DNA of 64,000 nt from JAMXLO01 sp036265005 (GTDB taxonomy: Bacteria; Pseudomonadota; Alphaproteobacteria; Acetobacterales; Acetobacteraceae): positions 1-64,000 of the forward strand of contig DATAPW010000082.1 of the NCBI GenBank assembly GCA_036265005.1, written 5' to 3'. Position 1 is the stretch's first letter, and each line of letters opens with the position of its first letter. The translations under genes were made by a program, and so were the position numbers. This document shows positions 45,160-53,975 of the stretch, in pieces. The notes under the pieces were generated by a model, which was not told the origin of the DNA, made no database searches, and worked only from the letters and a program-made list of their open reading frames with translations.

Positions 45160-45696
45160 TTGTTCGCCAGACTGACGTTGTCTGGTGGTGCCCGGGCGGT
45201 CCGATAGCTGACGCTCCGTCGCCCAGCAGCACGGCACGCATCATCGCAATCCGCGATTGCTGCATGGCAGTGGGATTGGTAAGCCCAGCCTATCTGCGCG
45301 GCGACGAGCACATTTGGGAGGGCTTGCGTCGCGCCCGCATGCCGAAGTGGCAATCCTGTCTCTGCGCGCAGACGTCGCGCGCCAACGGGTAAATAGATGT
45401 CGACCCAGATGTGTCGCTTCCTCCCTTTCACCCGCTCATGTCCGTCGCGCATCCGCGAACGCCGCGAGTTCGGGATTCTTCCCCGATGCCCGTCCGTGAT
45501 GACAAGTGTGGGGCTGGCCTCCGACCGGCTGCCAGTTGCGCCGGGGATACAATGCGCGATGCGGCAGCACCCAGACACCAGCCACGGAAATTGCCGAGGA
45601 CACGCGCGCCACCACCGGACTTCGCTGCCGGGTATGCCGCGCCGCCAGTGCCCATTCCGCCTCGGTAGGATCCGAAGGGTAGCATCGGGTTCGCAT
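45160..45696 (-). pseudogene. Degraded IS5-family transposase
   Basis: The reverse strand starts MRTRCYPSDPTEAEWALA, the N-terminus of IS5-group transposases (usually YPSDLTDAEW). After frameshifts it resumes ERVKGRKRHIWVDIYLPVG, matching the GKRVKGRKRHIxVDTLG motif around the second catalytic Asp. The rest has several frame changes and no intact DDE set. I saw no clear terminal inverted repeats. A dead insertion sequence that marks past rearrangement in this stretch. Confidence 0.68.
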
Positions 45697-46016
45697 GATC
45701 CCTCCGCCGGGTTCGGACATTATGCTCGACCGGTCGCTGTCACCTGGAACTTCCAAACAGGCTCTGAGCTGGCCCAGACGCACCCTTGTATGAAAAAAGA
45801 CTTTTGTCGAGAATATTTACGCGGGACATCACCGCTGTACTGCGTGACTAAGCAGTTGATATCAAACAAATCTCTGCCGTAGGAGTGGAGCGGTTGGCCT
45901 CGGACTAACGGATGCGGTGTCGGAATTCTTTACACATCCCCTCAGCTCCTCGCGGGTTGCCAATAAGATATTAACGATTGCAATGACTTAGAGCATACCT
46001 TTGCGCTCGACAAAAC

Positions 46017-46032
46017 TGGCATGCCTCTTGCT
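46017..46032 (+). promoter_or_regulatory. Sigma-54 promoter of the PEP-CTERM gene
   Basis: TGGCATG, four bases, then TTGCT exactly matches the -24/-12 consensus (TGGCAYG-N4-TTGCW). Transcription would start near 46043, about 35 bases before the ATG, on an otherwise AT-rich leader. PEP-CTERM exopolysaccharide systems are commonly controlled by the PrsK/PrsR sensor and sigma-54 activator pair, which fits. Confidence 0.7.
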
Positions 46033-46077
46033 TAAAAATTGCGCGTTGACGAATTTTTAACTCAGGAGCTCGGCCAA

Positions 46078-46791
46078 ATGACTATCCGGCGCCTATTATT
46101 CTCGGCGATCATGCTGTTCGGTGGCGCTGGAGTTGCTCATGCAACCCTGACGGTGCAGACCGGTAACCACCCTCAGATCGATGATAATGTGATCAGCAAC
46201 TCGAGTTGCGCCTCCCTCTTCGGCGGGCCTGGCCTTACAATCCAGGGCTGCTTGAACGGCAGCCACAGCACATTGGTTGACTTCACGTCGGACGAGTCGA
46301 TCGATCACGCGGCCGGAGGTCAGGCAAAGATCGTGTCGGACGACGGCAATGGCTATTCAACACTCACCACGTCCGTGGTCGGCAAGACGTTCGCCACGAT
46401 GATCCTGAACGTCGAGGCCAGTGCGAACGGCACGATCGATTTCACAGATGGGACGACAACCTCGGCCTTGTTTGCGATCTCGAAGCACGGCAGCAACTTT
46501 TTCACCATCGCGGGGGGGCCCTTCCAGTTCATCACCTTTACGACCTTCGACGCTGCCGGGGCCCCAGGTGGCATCGTGTCGGGTGTTGACCTGTCCGACA
46601 TCGTCAATGATGTGAAGCAGGTGCGCCTGGGCGGCATCGCGGATCCGATCTCCCCCTCCTGCCCGCCAGGGGCGACTGGCAGCTTTCCCAACTGCAGCAC
46701 CGCGCTTGTTCCTGAGCCAACCAGCATGCTGATCCTGGGCAGCGCACTGCTTGGACTGGGCGTTCTCAGGCGCTATCGCAGCGACGATTGA
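46078..46791 (+). CDS. PEP-CTERM sorting-domain protein
   Basis: A 237-residue exported protein. The N-terminal signal is MTIRRLLFSAIMLFGGAGVAHA. The C-terminus is a textbook PEP-CTERM sorting signal: VPEPTSML, a hydrophobic helix (LILGSALLGLGVL) and a basic RRYRSDD tail. Exosortase cleaves there and anchors or releases the protein at the outer surface, usually with exopolysaccharide. Two Cys pairs occur in the middle. The ATG has AGGAG upstream and a sigma-54 promoter. No exosortase gene (xrtA type) is in this window. Confidence 0.85.
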   Translation: MTIRRLLFSAIMLFGGAGVAHATLTVQTGNHPQIDDNVISNSSCASLFGGPGLTIQGCLNGSHSTLVDFTSDESIDHAAGGQAKIVSDDGNGYSTLTTSVVGKTFATMILNVEASANGTIDFTDGTTTSALFAISKHGSNFFTIAGGPFQFITFTTFDAAGAPGGIVSGVDLSDIVNDVKQVRLGGIADPISPSCPPGATGSFPNCSTALVPEPTSMLILGSALLGLGVLRRYRSDD

Positions 46792-46834
46792 AGCCTTCAA
46801 CAGCGTCGGGCGAACGGCGCGCGCCCTTGTCGAG

Positions 46835-46910
46835 CTAAGCCAGCCCGGCAGGGGCGTTGCGGTGTCTGCGCATGAGCCCCAGCCCGACCAGCCCCGCGCC
46901 CAGGACGGAG
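46835..46910 (-). pseudogene. PEP-CTERM tail fragment on the opposite strand
   Basis: The reverse strand reads SVLGAGLVGLGLMRRHRNAP, ending AGLA and a stop. This is the hydrophobic helix and basic tail of a PEP-CTERM sorting signal, but the preceding PEP box and the whole protein body are gone; upstream text is antisense to the arylsulfatase remnant. A second, broken member of the same class beside the intact gene. Confidence 0.5.
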
Positions 46911-46916
46911 CGTGGC

Positions 46917-47220
46917 GCTTGAATTGCGACCTGGGCAACGCTGACCTGGACTATCGGGGAGACCAGATCAGGACGCCCAACATCGACAAGCTTGCCACCT
47001 AGGCAGTGCGTCTGGGAGTCCACCTATGGCGAACTGGTGTGCTCGCCGTCCCGCGCGGCATTGATGATTGGCCGGTATCCCATGCGATACGGCTTTAGAC
47101 ACTCGTCATCTTTCCCAGCCATACTTGCGGCCTGGCTACTGATGAACGAATTCTGCCGCAAGCCCTCAGGGCGGTTGGCTACACAACTCTGATGTACGGA
47201 AAGTGGCACCTCGACCATCC
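46917..47220 (+). pseudogene. N-terminal arylsulfatase remnant
   Basis: Reading across three frames gives GNADLDYRGDQIRTPNIDKL, then ESTYGELVCSPSRAALMIGR and YPMRYGF, then TDERILPQALRAVGYTTL and MYGKWHLDHP. This is the first 100 residues of a type I sulfatase, with the CxPSR formylglycine site intact (CSPSR). A stop and at least two frameshifts kill it, and the remaining 350-400 residues are missing. Confidence 0.7.
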
Positions 47221-47439
47221 CGCTGAACAACTTTTCTTGCGATCGCTCGATTTGGCGAGCCAACAAAAGCTATGGTCGCGGGAGGTCCGTACAAAAATCA
47301 GCCTCGCGCGATCGCGTCGTGGAACAGGTCGCCTGTTCGAAGCCCGCGCCTCCTTGGGGCGGTTTACGGCCGCTTCGGCGAGGGATTGAACCTGCAGATT
47401 TGCGGCAGGCGAAAGAGGTCGTCGACGAATAGTCGTGAG
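47221..47439 (+). pseudogene. C-terminal fragment of a cyclase/ATPase/TPR regulator
   Basis: This reads AEQLFLRSLDLASQQKLWSR and EVRTKISLARSRRGTGRLFE, then, after a frameshift, GAVYGRFGEG, and finally ADLRQAKEVVDE before a stop. The order (LRxA/SLDLA, SLARLWRxQG, LLxPVYxWFTEG, TADLxxAxxLL) is the closing TPR block of the two giant regulators at 5142 and 22776. A third copy of that family therefore left only its tail here, fused to the sulfatase remnant. Confidence 0.65.
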
Positions 47440-47576
47440 CCCACCGACCAGAATGTCTTGGGGGACCAAATCGTTGGGGGGATAAAGTCGTTGCTGAATG
47501 GCACGGGCGATGGGTACAGTTCGAAATGGCCTCCGTGTGTGGGCCAGCTGTAACGCAGATGGGCGGAGGAGGCGAT

Positions 47577-49232
47577 ATGGACTATCCTTATGATCTCGGC
47601 CGTTACTCCCGGCGGGTGACCACCGCATCGGCGGATGCCCAGCGCTGGTTCGACCGTGGCCTCAACTGGTGCTTCGGTTACCATCATGAAGAAGCTGTCG
47701 CCTGCTTCGAGAAGGCGCTGGCGGCGGACCCGGATTGTGCCATGGCGCATTGGGGCGTCGGCTACGCGGCCGGCCCGAACTACAACTTCCCCTGGGAGCT
47801 GATGGATCCTGCCGGCAAGGCCGCGGCGCTCGCTCGCGCGCATGACGCTTCCCGTGCTGCCCTCGCGCTGGTCAGCGGCGTCACCGCGGCGGAACGCGCG
47901 CTGATCGAGGCGCTGCCCGCCCGCTATCCGCAACGCGACCCGATCGAGGATCAGGGTCCGTGGAACGACGCTTTCGCCGACGCCATGCGCCGCGCGCACC
48001 AGGCGCACCCAGGTGACCTCGAAGTCCGCCATATCTTCGCGGAAGCGATCCTGAATCGTACCCCCTGGCGCATGTGGGATCCGCGTAGCGGCGAGCCAGC
48101 TCCCGGCGCGGGTACGCTCGAGGCGCGCGACGTGTTGGAGTCCGCGTTTCGCGATCTGCCTGGTGCGATGAACCATCCCGGGTTGCTGCACCTGCACGTC
48201 CACCTGATGGAGATGTCGCCGCATCCCGAGGCGGCGCTGGTCACCGGCGACCGACTGCGCGAAGTGAGCCCCGACATGGGCCATCTCATCCACATGCCCA
48301 CCCACATCGACATCCAATGCGGCCACTACCGCGACGCGATGCATTGGAATCTGAAAGCTATCGTCGCGGATCGCATGTTCTACGATCGCGCCGGGCCGCT
48401 GAACTTCTATTCCGGCTACCGCGTGCACAATTACCACTTCGCTGCCTATGGAGCGATGTTCCTCGGGCAGTACGCGCCTGCCATTGCCGCCGCAGACGAG
48501 TTGATCGAGACCATGCCCGAGGCGTTGCTGCGGATTCCCTCGCCACCGATGGCCGACTTCTTCGAAAGCTACGTATCCATCAGGCAGCACGTCCTGATCC
48601 GCTTCGGCAAATGGCACGAGATCATTGCGCAGGACCTGCCAGTGGATGGCGAGCTGTACTGCAACACCGTGGCGATGATGCATTATGCCAAGGGCGTTGC
48701 GCATGCCGCGCTGGGCAACGTGCCGGCGGCGGAAGCCGAACAGGCGTTGTTCCGCGCAGCCGCGCAACGCGTACCCAAGTCCCGGCATATCCACAACGTG
48801 CCCTGCGTGCAGTTGATGGCCATCGCCGAGGAGATGCTGGAGGGCGAGATCGCCTATCGTCGCGGCGAGCACGGTGCGGCCTTCGCCCGGCTCCGCGCCG
48901 CCATCGCGCTGGAGGACGATCTGCCGTACGACGAGCCGTGGGGCTGGATGCAGCCAGTTCGCCACGCACTTGGTGCGCTGTTGCTGGAGCAGGGCCGCGT
49001 TGCAGAGGCCGAGGTGGTGTATCGTGAGGACCTCGGCCTGGGCGGCGCGCTGCCCCGTGCACAGATCCACCCGGACAACCTGTGGGCCCTCCGCGGGCTG
49101 CTCGACTGTCTCGAGCGGCGCGGTGAGACTGCAGAGGCCGGGATGATCCGCCAGCGCGTGGGCTTCGCGGCCGCCCGCGCCGATCTGCCGGTGTCGGTGT
49201 CGTGCTTCTGCGCGCGCGGCGAGGCCGCCTGA
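47577..49232 (+). CDS. TPR-repeat protein
   Basis: A 551-residue cytosolic protein with several TPR motifs, such as WCFGYHHEEAVACFEKALAA near the N-terminus (AHWGVGYAAGPNYNFPWE follows) and LGALLLEQGRVAEAEVVYRE near the C-terminus. A His-rich centre (HLHVHLMEMSP, HLIHMPTHIDI) is unusual for a plain TPR protein and may bind a metal. Relatives are annotated only as TPR proteins. ATG follows a near-perfect GGAGGAGG. It is followed at 129 bases by an enolase-superfamily gene. Confidence 0.8.
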   Translation: MDYPYDLGRYSRRVTTASADAQRWFDRGLNWCFGYHHEEAVACFEKALAADPDCAMAHWGVGYAAGPNYNFPWELMDPAGKAAALARAHDASRAALALVSGVTAAERALIEALPARYPQRDPIEDQGPWNDAFADAMRRAHQAHPGDLEVRHIFAEAILNRTPWRMWDPRSGEPAPGAGTLEARDVLESAFRDLPGAMNHPGLLHLHVHLMEMSPHPEAALVTGDRLREVSPDMGHLIHMPTHIDIQCGHYRDAMHWNLKAIVADRMFYDRAGPLNFYSGYRVHNYHFAAYGAMFLGQYAPAIAAADELIETMPEALLRIPSPPMADFFESYVSIRQHVLIRFGKWHEIIAQDLPVDGELYCNTVAMMHYAKGVAHAALGNVPAAEAEQALFRAAAQRVPKSRHIHNVPCVQLMAIAEEMLEGEIAYRRGEHGAAFARLRAAIALEDDLPYDEPWGWMQPVRHALGALLLEQGRVAEAEVVYREDLGLGGALPRAQIHPDNLWALRGLLDCLERRGETAEAGMIRQRVGFAAARADLPVSVSCFCARGEAA

Positions 49233-49361
49233 GCGGCAATCGGCCTCGCGGAAGGCAGCAGTATCTGCGCTGGCATTCGCCGCGTTGTGTGACATGCTTC
49301 GCTTGACAGCGAACGCTACCCAATCACGGGATACGTTCGACTGACGAGGGACGAGCGATCC

Positions 49362-50534
49362 ATGAAAATCGTTAAAGTGTCGGCGATCCCAATGTCGGCG
49401 CCGGTGCCGGAGGAAAATCGTCACCGTACCGACCTCGGCACCAAGGTGAAAAGTGATGCGACACTGATCCGCGTTGAGACGGACAACGGGCTCACCGGCA
49501 TCGGCGCGGCTCTCGGCACGCCGCCTATCGTCGCAGCCATCGTCGAGCACGAGCTCGCGCCGGAATGCATCGGCGAGGACCCGATGTTCTCGGAGCGCAT
49601 CTACGAGAAGATGTATAACGGCTCGCGCAGCAGGCCGGCGCTGGCGCGCGGCGTCACGCAAGCTGATGAAAGCCGGCGCCGCGGTGTCATCATGGAGGCA
49701 ATTGCCGGCGTGGACATTGCGGTGTGGGACGCGAAGGCCCAGGCACTGGGCATTCCGCTCTACCAGGCTCTCGGCGCCGTGCGCAGCTCCGTTCGGGGCT
49801 ACGCCAGCGGCGGCTGGGCGCCGGGCGACGAGGCTGAGGCGGAACTCGCAGGCTACGCTGCCAAGGGCTTCAGCGCTGCCAAGATGCGTGTGGTTGGCCG
49901 CGACGGCTTCTCCATCGCCAACTGCGTGCGCCGCGTGAAGGCAGCGCGGCGGGGCCTGGGTCCCGATGTCGAACTGATGGTCGATGCACACGGCTCACTG
50001 GAGGTCGCCACAGCCATCAGGCTCGCCAGGGAGCTTGAGCCCTACGATATCGCTTGGTTCGAAGAGCCGGTCTCGCCGGACGATCACGCCGGGCAGGCGG
50101 AGGTACGCCGATCGACGACGATCCCGATCGCTTCGGGGGAGCGCGAGTTCACGCGGTTCGACTTCCAGGATCTGCTTGAGCGCCGTGCTCTCGATATCGC
50201 GCAACCGGATGTGGCCCGTGCGGGTGGCCTGACGGAGATCAGGCGCATCGCTGCGCTGACGTCGGCGCACGGTGTTCGCCTGGCGCCGCACGCCTGGGGC
50301 AGCGGCGTGCTGTTTGCGGCGAGTATCCACGTCGCAATGGCAGCCGCCAACTGCCACATCCTCGAAGTAACCCAAGGCTACATGCCGATGATGTGGGAAT
50401 TGTTCAACGAGCCATTCGACATACGTCCGGACGGCATGGTGCATGCGCCTGATCTGCCCGGCCTCGGGTTCACCTTGTGCGCGGATGCGCTGGAGCGGTT
50501 CCGTTATGTCGATGGGCCTGAGTTCGAGTTCTAG
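49362..50534 (+). CDS. Mandelate racemase/muconate lactonizing (enolase-superfamily) enzyme
   Basis: A 390-residue enolase-superfamily enzyme. The capping domain is followed by the barrel with AAKMRVVGRD (Lys/Arg motif on strand 2), metal ligands ELMVDAHGSL, WFEEPVSPDD and ASGEREFTRFD, and the general base in APHAWGSGVL. These match the mandelate racemase subgroup, which abstracts a proton alpha to a carboxylate; many members are sugar-acid dehydratases. The start is the ATG after GAGCGATCC. A frameshifted gltS lies downstream, so acid uptake and conversion may once have been linked. Confidence 0.86.
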   Translation: MKIVKVSAIPMSAPVPEENRHRTDLGTKVKSDATLIRVETDNGLTGIGAALGTPPIVAAIVEHELAPECIGEDPMFSERIYEKMYNGSRSRPALARGVTQADESRRRGVIMEAIAGVDIAVWDAKAQALGIPLYQALGAVRSSVRGYASGGWAPGDEAEAELAGYAAKGFSAAKMRVVGRDGFSIANCVRRVKAARRGLGPDVELMVDAHGSLEVATAIRLARELEPYDIAWFEEPVSPDDHAGQAEVRRSTTIPIASGEREFTRFDFQDLLERRALDIAQPDVARAGGLTEIRRIAALTSAHGVRLAPHAWGSGVLFAASIHVAMAAANCHILEVTQGYMPMMWELFNEPFDIRPDGMVHAPDLPGLGFTLCADALERFRYVDGPEFEF

Positions 50535-50678
50535 CGAACTGCCATCGAGGTCCCCGCGACGCTGCGCCGTAATGCCCGTGCGGACCGGCGCGCCTGTGCG
50601 CCAGCAGAATTGCCCGCGCCGCTTCCTTCGGCTGCTACGGTATCGAAATGCCCGATCGGGCAATCGAAGTAGAACAGC

Positions 50679-51896
50679 ATGACAATCACCGACAGCATGA
50701 TCAGCCTCGATGTGCTGCCTTCTCTGCTTGCGGCCTGCCTTGTGCTGCTGCTCGGTACCGTGGTCACCCAGCGTGTCGCGTTGCTCGCCCGCTACAGCAT
50801 TCCGAGCCCGATCGTTGGGGGCATTCTGTTCGCTTTGCCGCCGCGGTGCTGCTGCGCACCACGGGGAAAGGCATCACGATGGCAAACGCAGCCAGATCCA
50901 ACCTGCTGCTGATATTCTTCGCCAGCCTCGGGCTTGCCTCCGACCTGCGGCTGCTCCTTCGCGGCGGTCCTCGGCTGTTGCGGTTTATGCTGGCACTGGT
51001 GCCGTTTCTCCTTGCACAGGACGCACTCGGCGTCGCGATGGCGAAGCTGCTTGGTCTGCACCCATTTCTTGGCCTGGTCGCCGGCTCGATCACCCTGGTG
51101 GGTGGACACGGCACCGGCGCGGCCTATGTCGAGAGGTTTGGCGAGGCCAGCGCTGTTCAGGGCGTCATGGCGTTGACCATGACCTCGGCAACGCTCGGTC
51201 TGGTACTCGGCGGTATTATCGGAGGCCCGGTAGCAGAACGACTGATCCGCCGGTTCAATCTATCGTCCGAGCCGATCCGCGCCAAGGATGGAGACGTCAT
51301 CATGGGTCCGGCCGAAACCCCGGTGACGATGGTTCCGCTGATCGGCTCGCTGGCGGCGGCGTTGGTCGCGGTTCTGGTCGGTCAATGGCTCGGAGCGTGG
51401 CTGGTTGAACATGCCGTTGACTGTGCCGGATTTTTTGCTGTGCCTGTTAGCCGGACTGATACTGAGTAATGGCGGCAGCCTGGTCGGGCTGCGGCTGCAC
51501 GCATCGGCGACAGAACTGATAGGAGCAGTCTGCCTGTCGCTGTTCCTGGCCTGGACCATGATGGCGCTTGACCTCGGCACCGTCTTCCGCACGGCTGGAC
51601 CTCTGCTGGTCATTCTCGCGTTCCAGGTCGTGCTGGTGGGTCTCTGGGCATCCCTGATCACATTCCGCATTGGCGGAAGGGATTACGAAAGCGCGGTGAT
51701 GGCGGCAGCGTTCTGCGGGTTTGCGATGGGTGCCACGGCGACCGCAATCGCCAACATGCAGGCACTCGCCCGCCGCCACGGCCCCGCGCCGCAGGTCTTC
51801 CTGATCGTGCCGATCGTCGGCGCCTTCTTCATCGACATAATTAATGCGGTGGTGCTGACGTTCTTTCTGTCGCTCGAGGTCATGGGATTCGGATAG
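50679..51896 (+). pseudogene. gltS: Sodium/glutamate symporter with two compensating frameshifts
   Basis: Joining three frames gives a complete GltS of about 405 residues. Part 1 is MTITDSMISLDVLPSLLAAC to GGILFAL; a one-base deletion near 50838 moves to AAAVLLRTTGKGITMA and SITLVGGHGTGAAY; a one-base insertion at about 51408-51420 returns to the first frame with LTVPDFLLCLLAGLILSNGG and a normal end. Native text resumes exactly at both points. If real, translation of the first frame would stop after 77 residues. Family role is Na+/glutamate uptake. Sequencing error is possible for two single-base shifts. Confidence 0.75.
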
Positions 51897-51930
51897 CTCG
51901 GCTCGCCTCTTGCGCCTCGCCTGGCGAGTT

Positions 51931-53736
51931 TCAGCCAGCCGGCCAGGGTGACATCGCTGCCTTGACTGTGCTCGTTGCAATCGGCGCGGACTCGATTTGG
52001 AGCGTGCGGGTCGGAAATGCGAATGCAACCCCGATCTCATTCATAAGATCCATTGTCTGCAAAAGGATCGCCTCGCGCTCCCTGAGCTCGACACTGTAGT
52101 CCTGGACGTCGAAATAGAACATCACCAGGATATCGAGACTGCTCTCCGAGAAATTGTTGAAGCGCACCTGAAAATTGGTCTTATTGGTGAGGGGATGATC
52201 GAGGATGAGGCGGTTGATGCCGGCAACGAGTTCCTCCACCTTATCACGCGCCGTATCGTAGGTGACCTGCACAAAAAACCGTTGGCGACGCATGGCACGA
52301 AGGCTGAGGTTTTCAACGGTCGCATTCACGACTGAATTGTTGGGGATCGATATCAGCGAGTTGTCCTGCGTACGAATTCGGGTGCTGCGGAAGCCGACAT
52401 CCTGAACTGTGCCTTCAGCCCCGCCAACCCTGATGTAGTGACCGATGCGGAACGGCTTTTCGACCATGATAACCAGGGAGCCAAGCAGGTTCGCTATGCT
52501 GTCGCGCGCCGCAAGTGCTACGGCCAGGCCTCCGACGCCCAGCCCGGCAAGCACCGAATAGGCTGGAAACCCCAATTCGTCCGCGCCCCGCATCAGGAAT
52601 ACAACGGCGACTACAACGCCGACCAGGCGCGCACCGAGCCTGATGAGCTGGCTGTCGAGGCTGCTCCGCCTCAGATGCTCGGACGAAACGACCAGGTCGC
52701 CGAGGATGACCACACCAATGATAGAGAGCCACGCGGCACTGAAGGAAAATGCCGTGGTCTGGATGAAGTCGATGACAATTCGTGTCGTTCCGCCGATGCG
52801 GAGAATGACGCATAGGAAGGGCACCAGGAAGGCAGCTACCAGGCTGATTGCCAGAGGAACCGGCACGGCGTGCCAATACAAACGCGGATTGTCCTCGACG
52901 AGGACCACAAGGCGGCGCGCCACGCGATGGCTAGCGAAGATGAAAAGTGCACCAACGAGTAGGCCCGCGGCCAGTCCGAGCCACTGCCATGCGGTCACGC
53001 CAGCGAATGGAGTCCTGGCCCAGTTCGGCAGTTGGAGCATCCAGCGGAACGGGATGAGGCTCATCAATCCTAATGGGGAACTCAGAAAGGCCTCGTAGAG
53101 CGTGTGGGTATTGCCGCCGCTCAATGCTCGATAGGACTCATTCAGCTCCTTTGCGGGCCCGGGCTTGTACGGCAGGTCCGCCACTTTCGCATAGAATTCG
53201 GGAAGGCGATTGATGGTGTCGGCAGACACCAGGTATTCGCCAGCTCGCGGCCCGTCGTGAATCAGGACGAAGTCAATTTCCGTACCCGGTATTCTCCACC
53301 GCTTCGACGCGCGAGTAGCCATCGCATCCCGGTCGGGGATGTCGGCAAGCGGAGGCAGCTCGATGCGATCCAGTATCTCCTTGAGCTGTAGCAGGCGCTC
53401 GATCGGGACCGTATCGATGAGCACCGGCGAAATCCCGGAAATATCCAAAGCTCGGATAGCCTTCGGCGCGCGCCTGAGCAGGCTTAACTGCCTCCGGCGC
53501 AGATCCGGGACCAGATAGAGCCGATCGGATTTTGTGTATTCATGGAGTATGTCCACCAGTCCGGCATAGATGCCGTCGAGGGTCTCTGTGATTCCTTGAA
53601 TGGTGGCTCTCGGGCTGGACGTATCCAGCGGGCTGAGCGCATCGGTATTTGCGGCCTTGGCAGCATGCAAGCAACCAAACAGGAGGCAGGCGAGGACCGC
53701 GAGCGTGCGCATGAGAAGCCGAATGATTTCGATCAT
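51931..53736 (-). CDS. MscS-family mechanosensitive channel
   Basis: A 601-residue inner-membrane protein. A signal region is followed by a 200-residue periplasmic domain, several helices, and the MscS pore: YSVLAGLGVGGLAVALAARD then SIANLLGSLVIM. The beta domain reads FRIGHYIRVGGAEGTVQDVG and SLISIPNNSVVNATVENLS. MscS channels open on membrane tension and release osmolytes. The extra N-terminal domain places it in the larger MscK/YbdG-type group. I use the ATG seven bases after GGGGG; another lies 20 codons upstream. It converges with the gltS pseudogene. Confidence 0.9.
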   Translation of the reverse strand: MIEIIRLLMRTLAVLACLLFGCLHAAKAANTDALSPLDTSSPRATIQGITETLDGIYAGLVDILHEYTKSDRLYLVPDLRRRQLSLLRRAPKAIRALDISGISPVLIDTVPIERLLQLKEILDRIELPPLADIPDRDAMATRASKRWRIPGTEIDFVLIHDGPRAGEYLVSADTINRLPEFYAKVADLPYKPGPAKELNESYRALSGGNTHTLYEAFLSSPLGLMSLIPFRWMLQLPNWARTPFAGVTAWQWLGLAAGLLVGALFIFASHRVARRLVVLVEDNPRLYWHAVPVPLAISLVAAFLVPFLCVILRIGGTTRIVIDFIQTTAFSFSAAWLSIIGVVILGDLVVSSEHLRRSSLDSQLIRLGARLVGVVVAVVFLMRGADELGFPAYSVLAGLGVGGLAVALAARDSIANLLGSLVIMVEKPFRIGHYIRVGGAEGTVQDVGFRSTRIRTQDNSLISIPNNSVVNATVENLSLRAMRRQRFFVQVTYDTARDKVEELVAGINRLILDHPLTNKTNFQVRFNNFSESSLDILVMFYFDVQDYSVELREREAILLQTMDLMNEIGVAFAFPTRTLQIESAPIATSTVKAAMSPWPAG

Positions 53737-53975
53737 CGTACCCCCGTGAGCACTCCCTGGGCTTTCCCCGAACAGGCACTTTGACAGAAGCATCAATCCG
53801 ACTGCGACTCAATAGGAGGGGCTGGCAAGCCCACGGAGAAGTCCACGCATGGCGCGCGGCATTCGAGCCAAAGTCAACGCATGGATATCTACCAGGCGAG
53901 GACTGGATGTGGGCCGCAGCCTCAGAAGCTGTGCCAACGCGGGTGGGGCACCAGGCGGATGCGGGCTGCCGCCGA

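Noticed and set aside
45790..45882. 30-codon frame starting MKKDFCREYLRG
   Set aside because: Too short, no ribosome site; lies in AT-rich leader sequence next to IS debris.
49219..49249. Hairpin GCGAGGCCG / CGGCCTCGC at the TPR gene stop
   Set aside because: Long loop containing the stop codon and no T-run, so not a convincing terminator.
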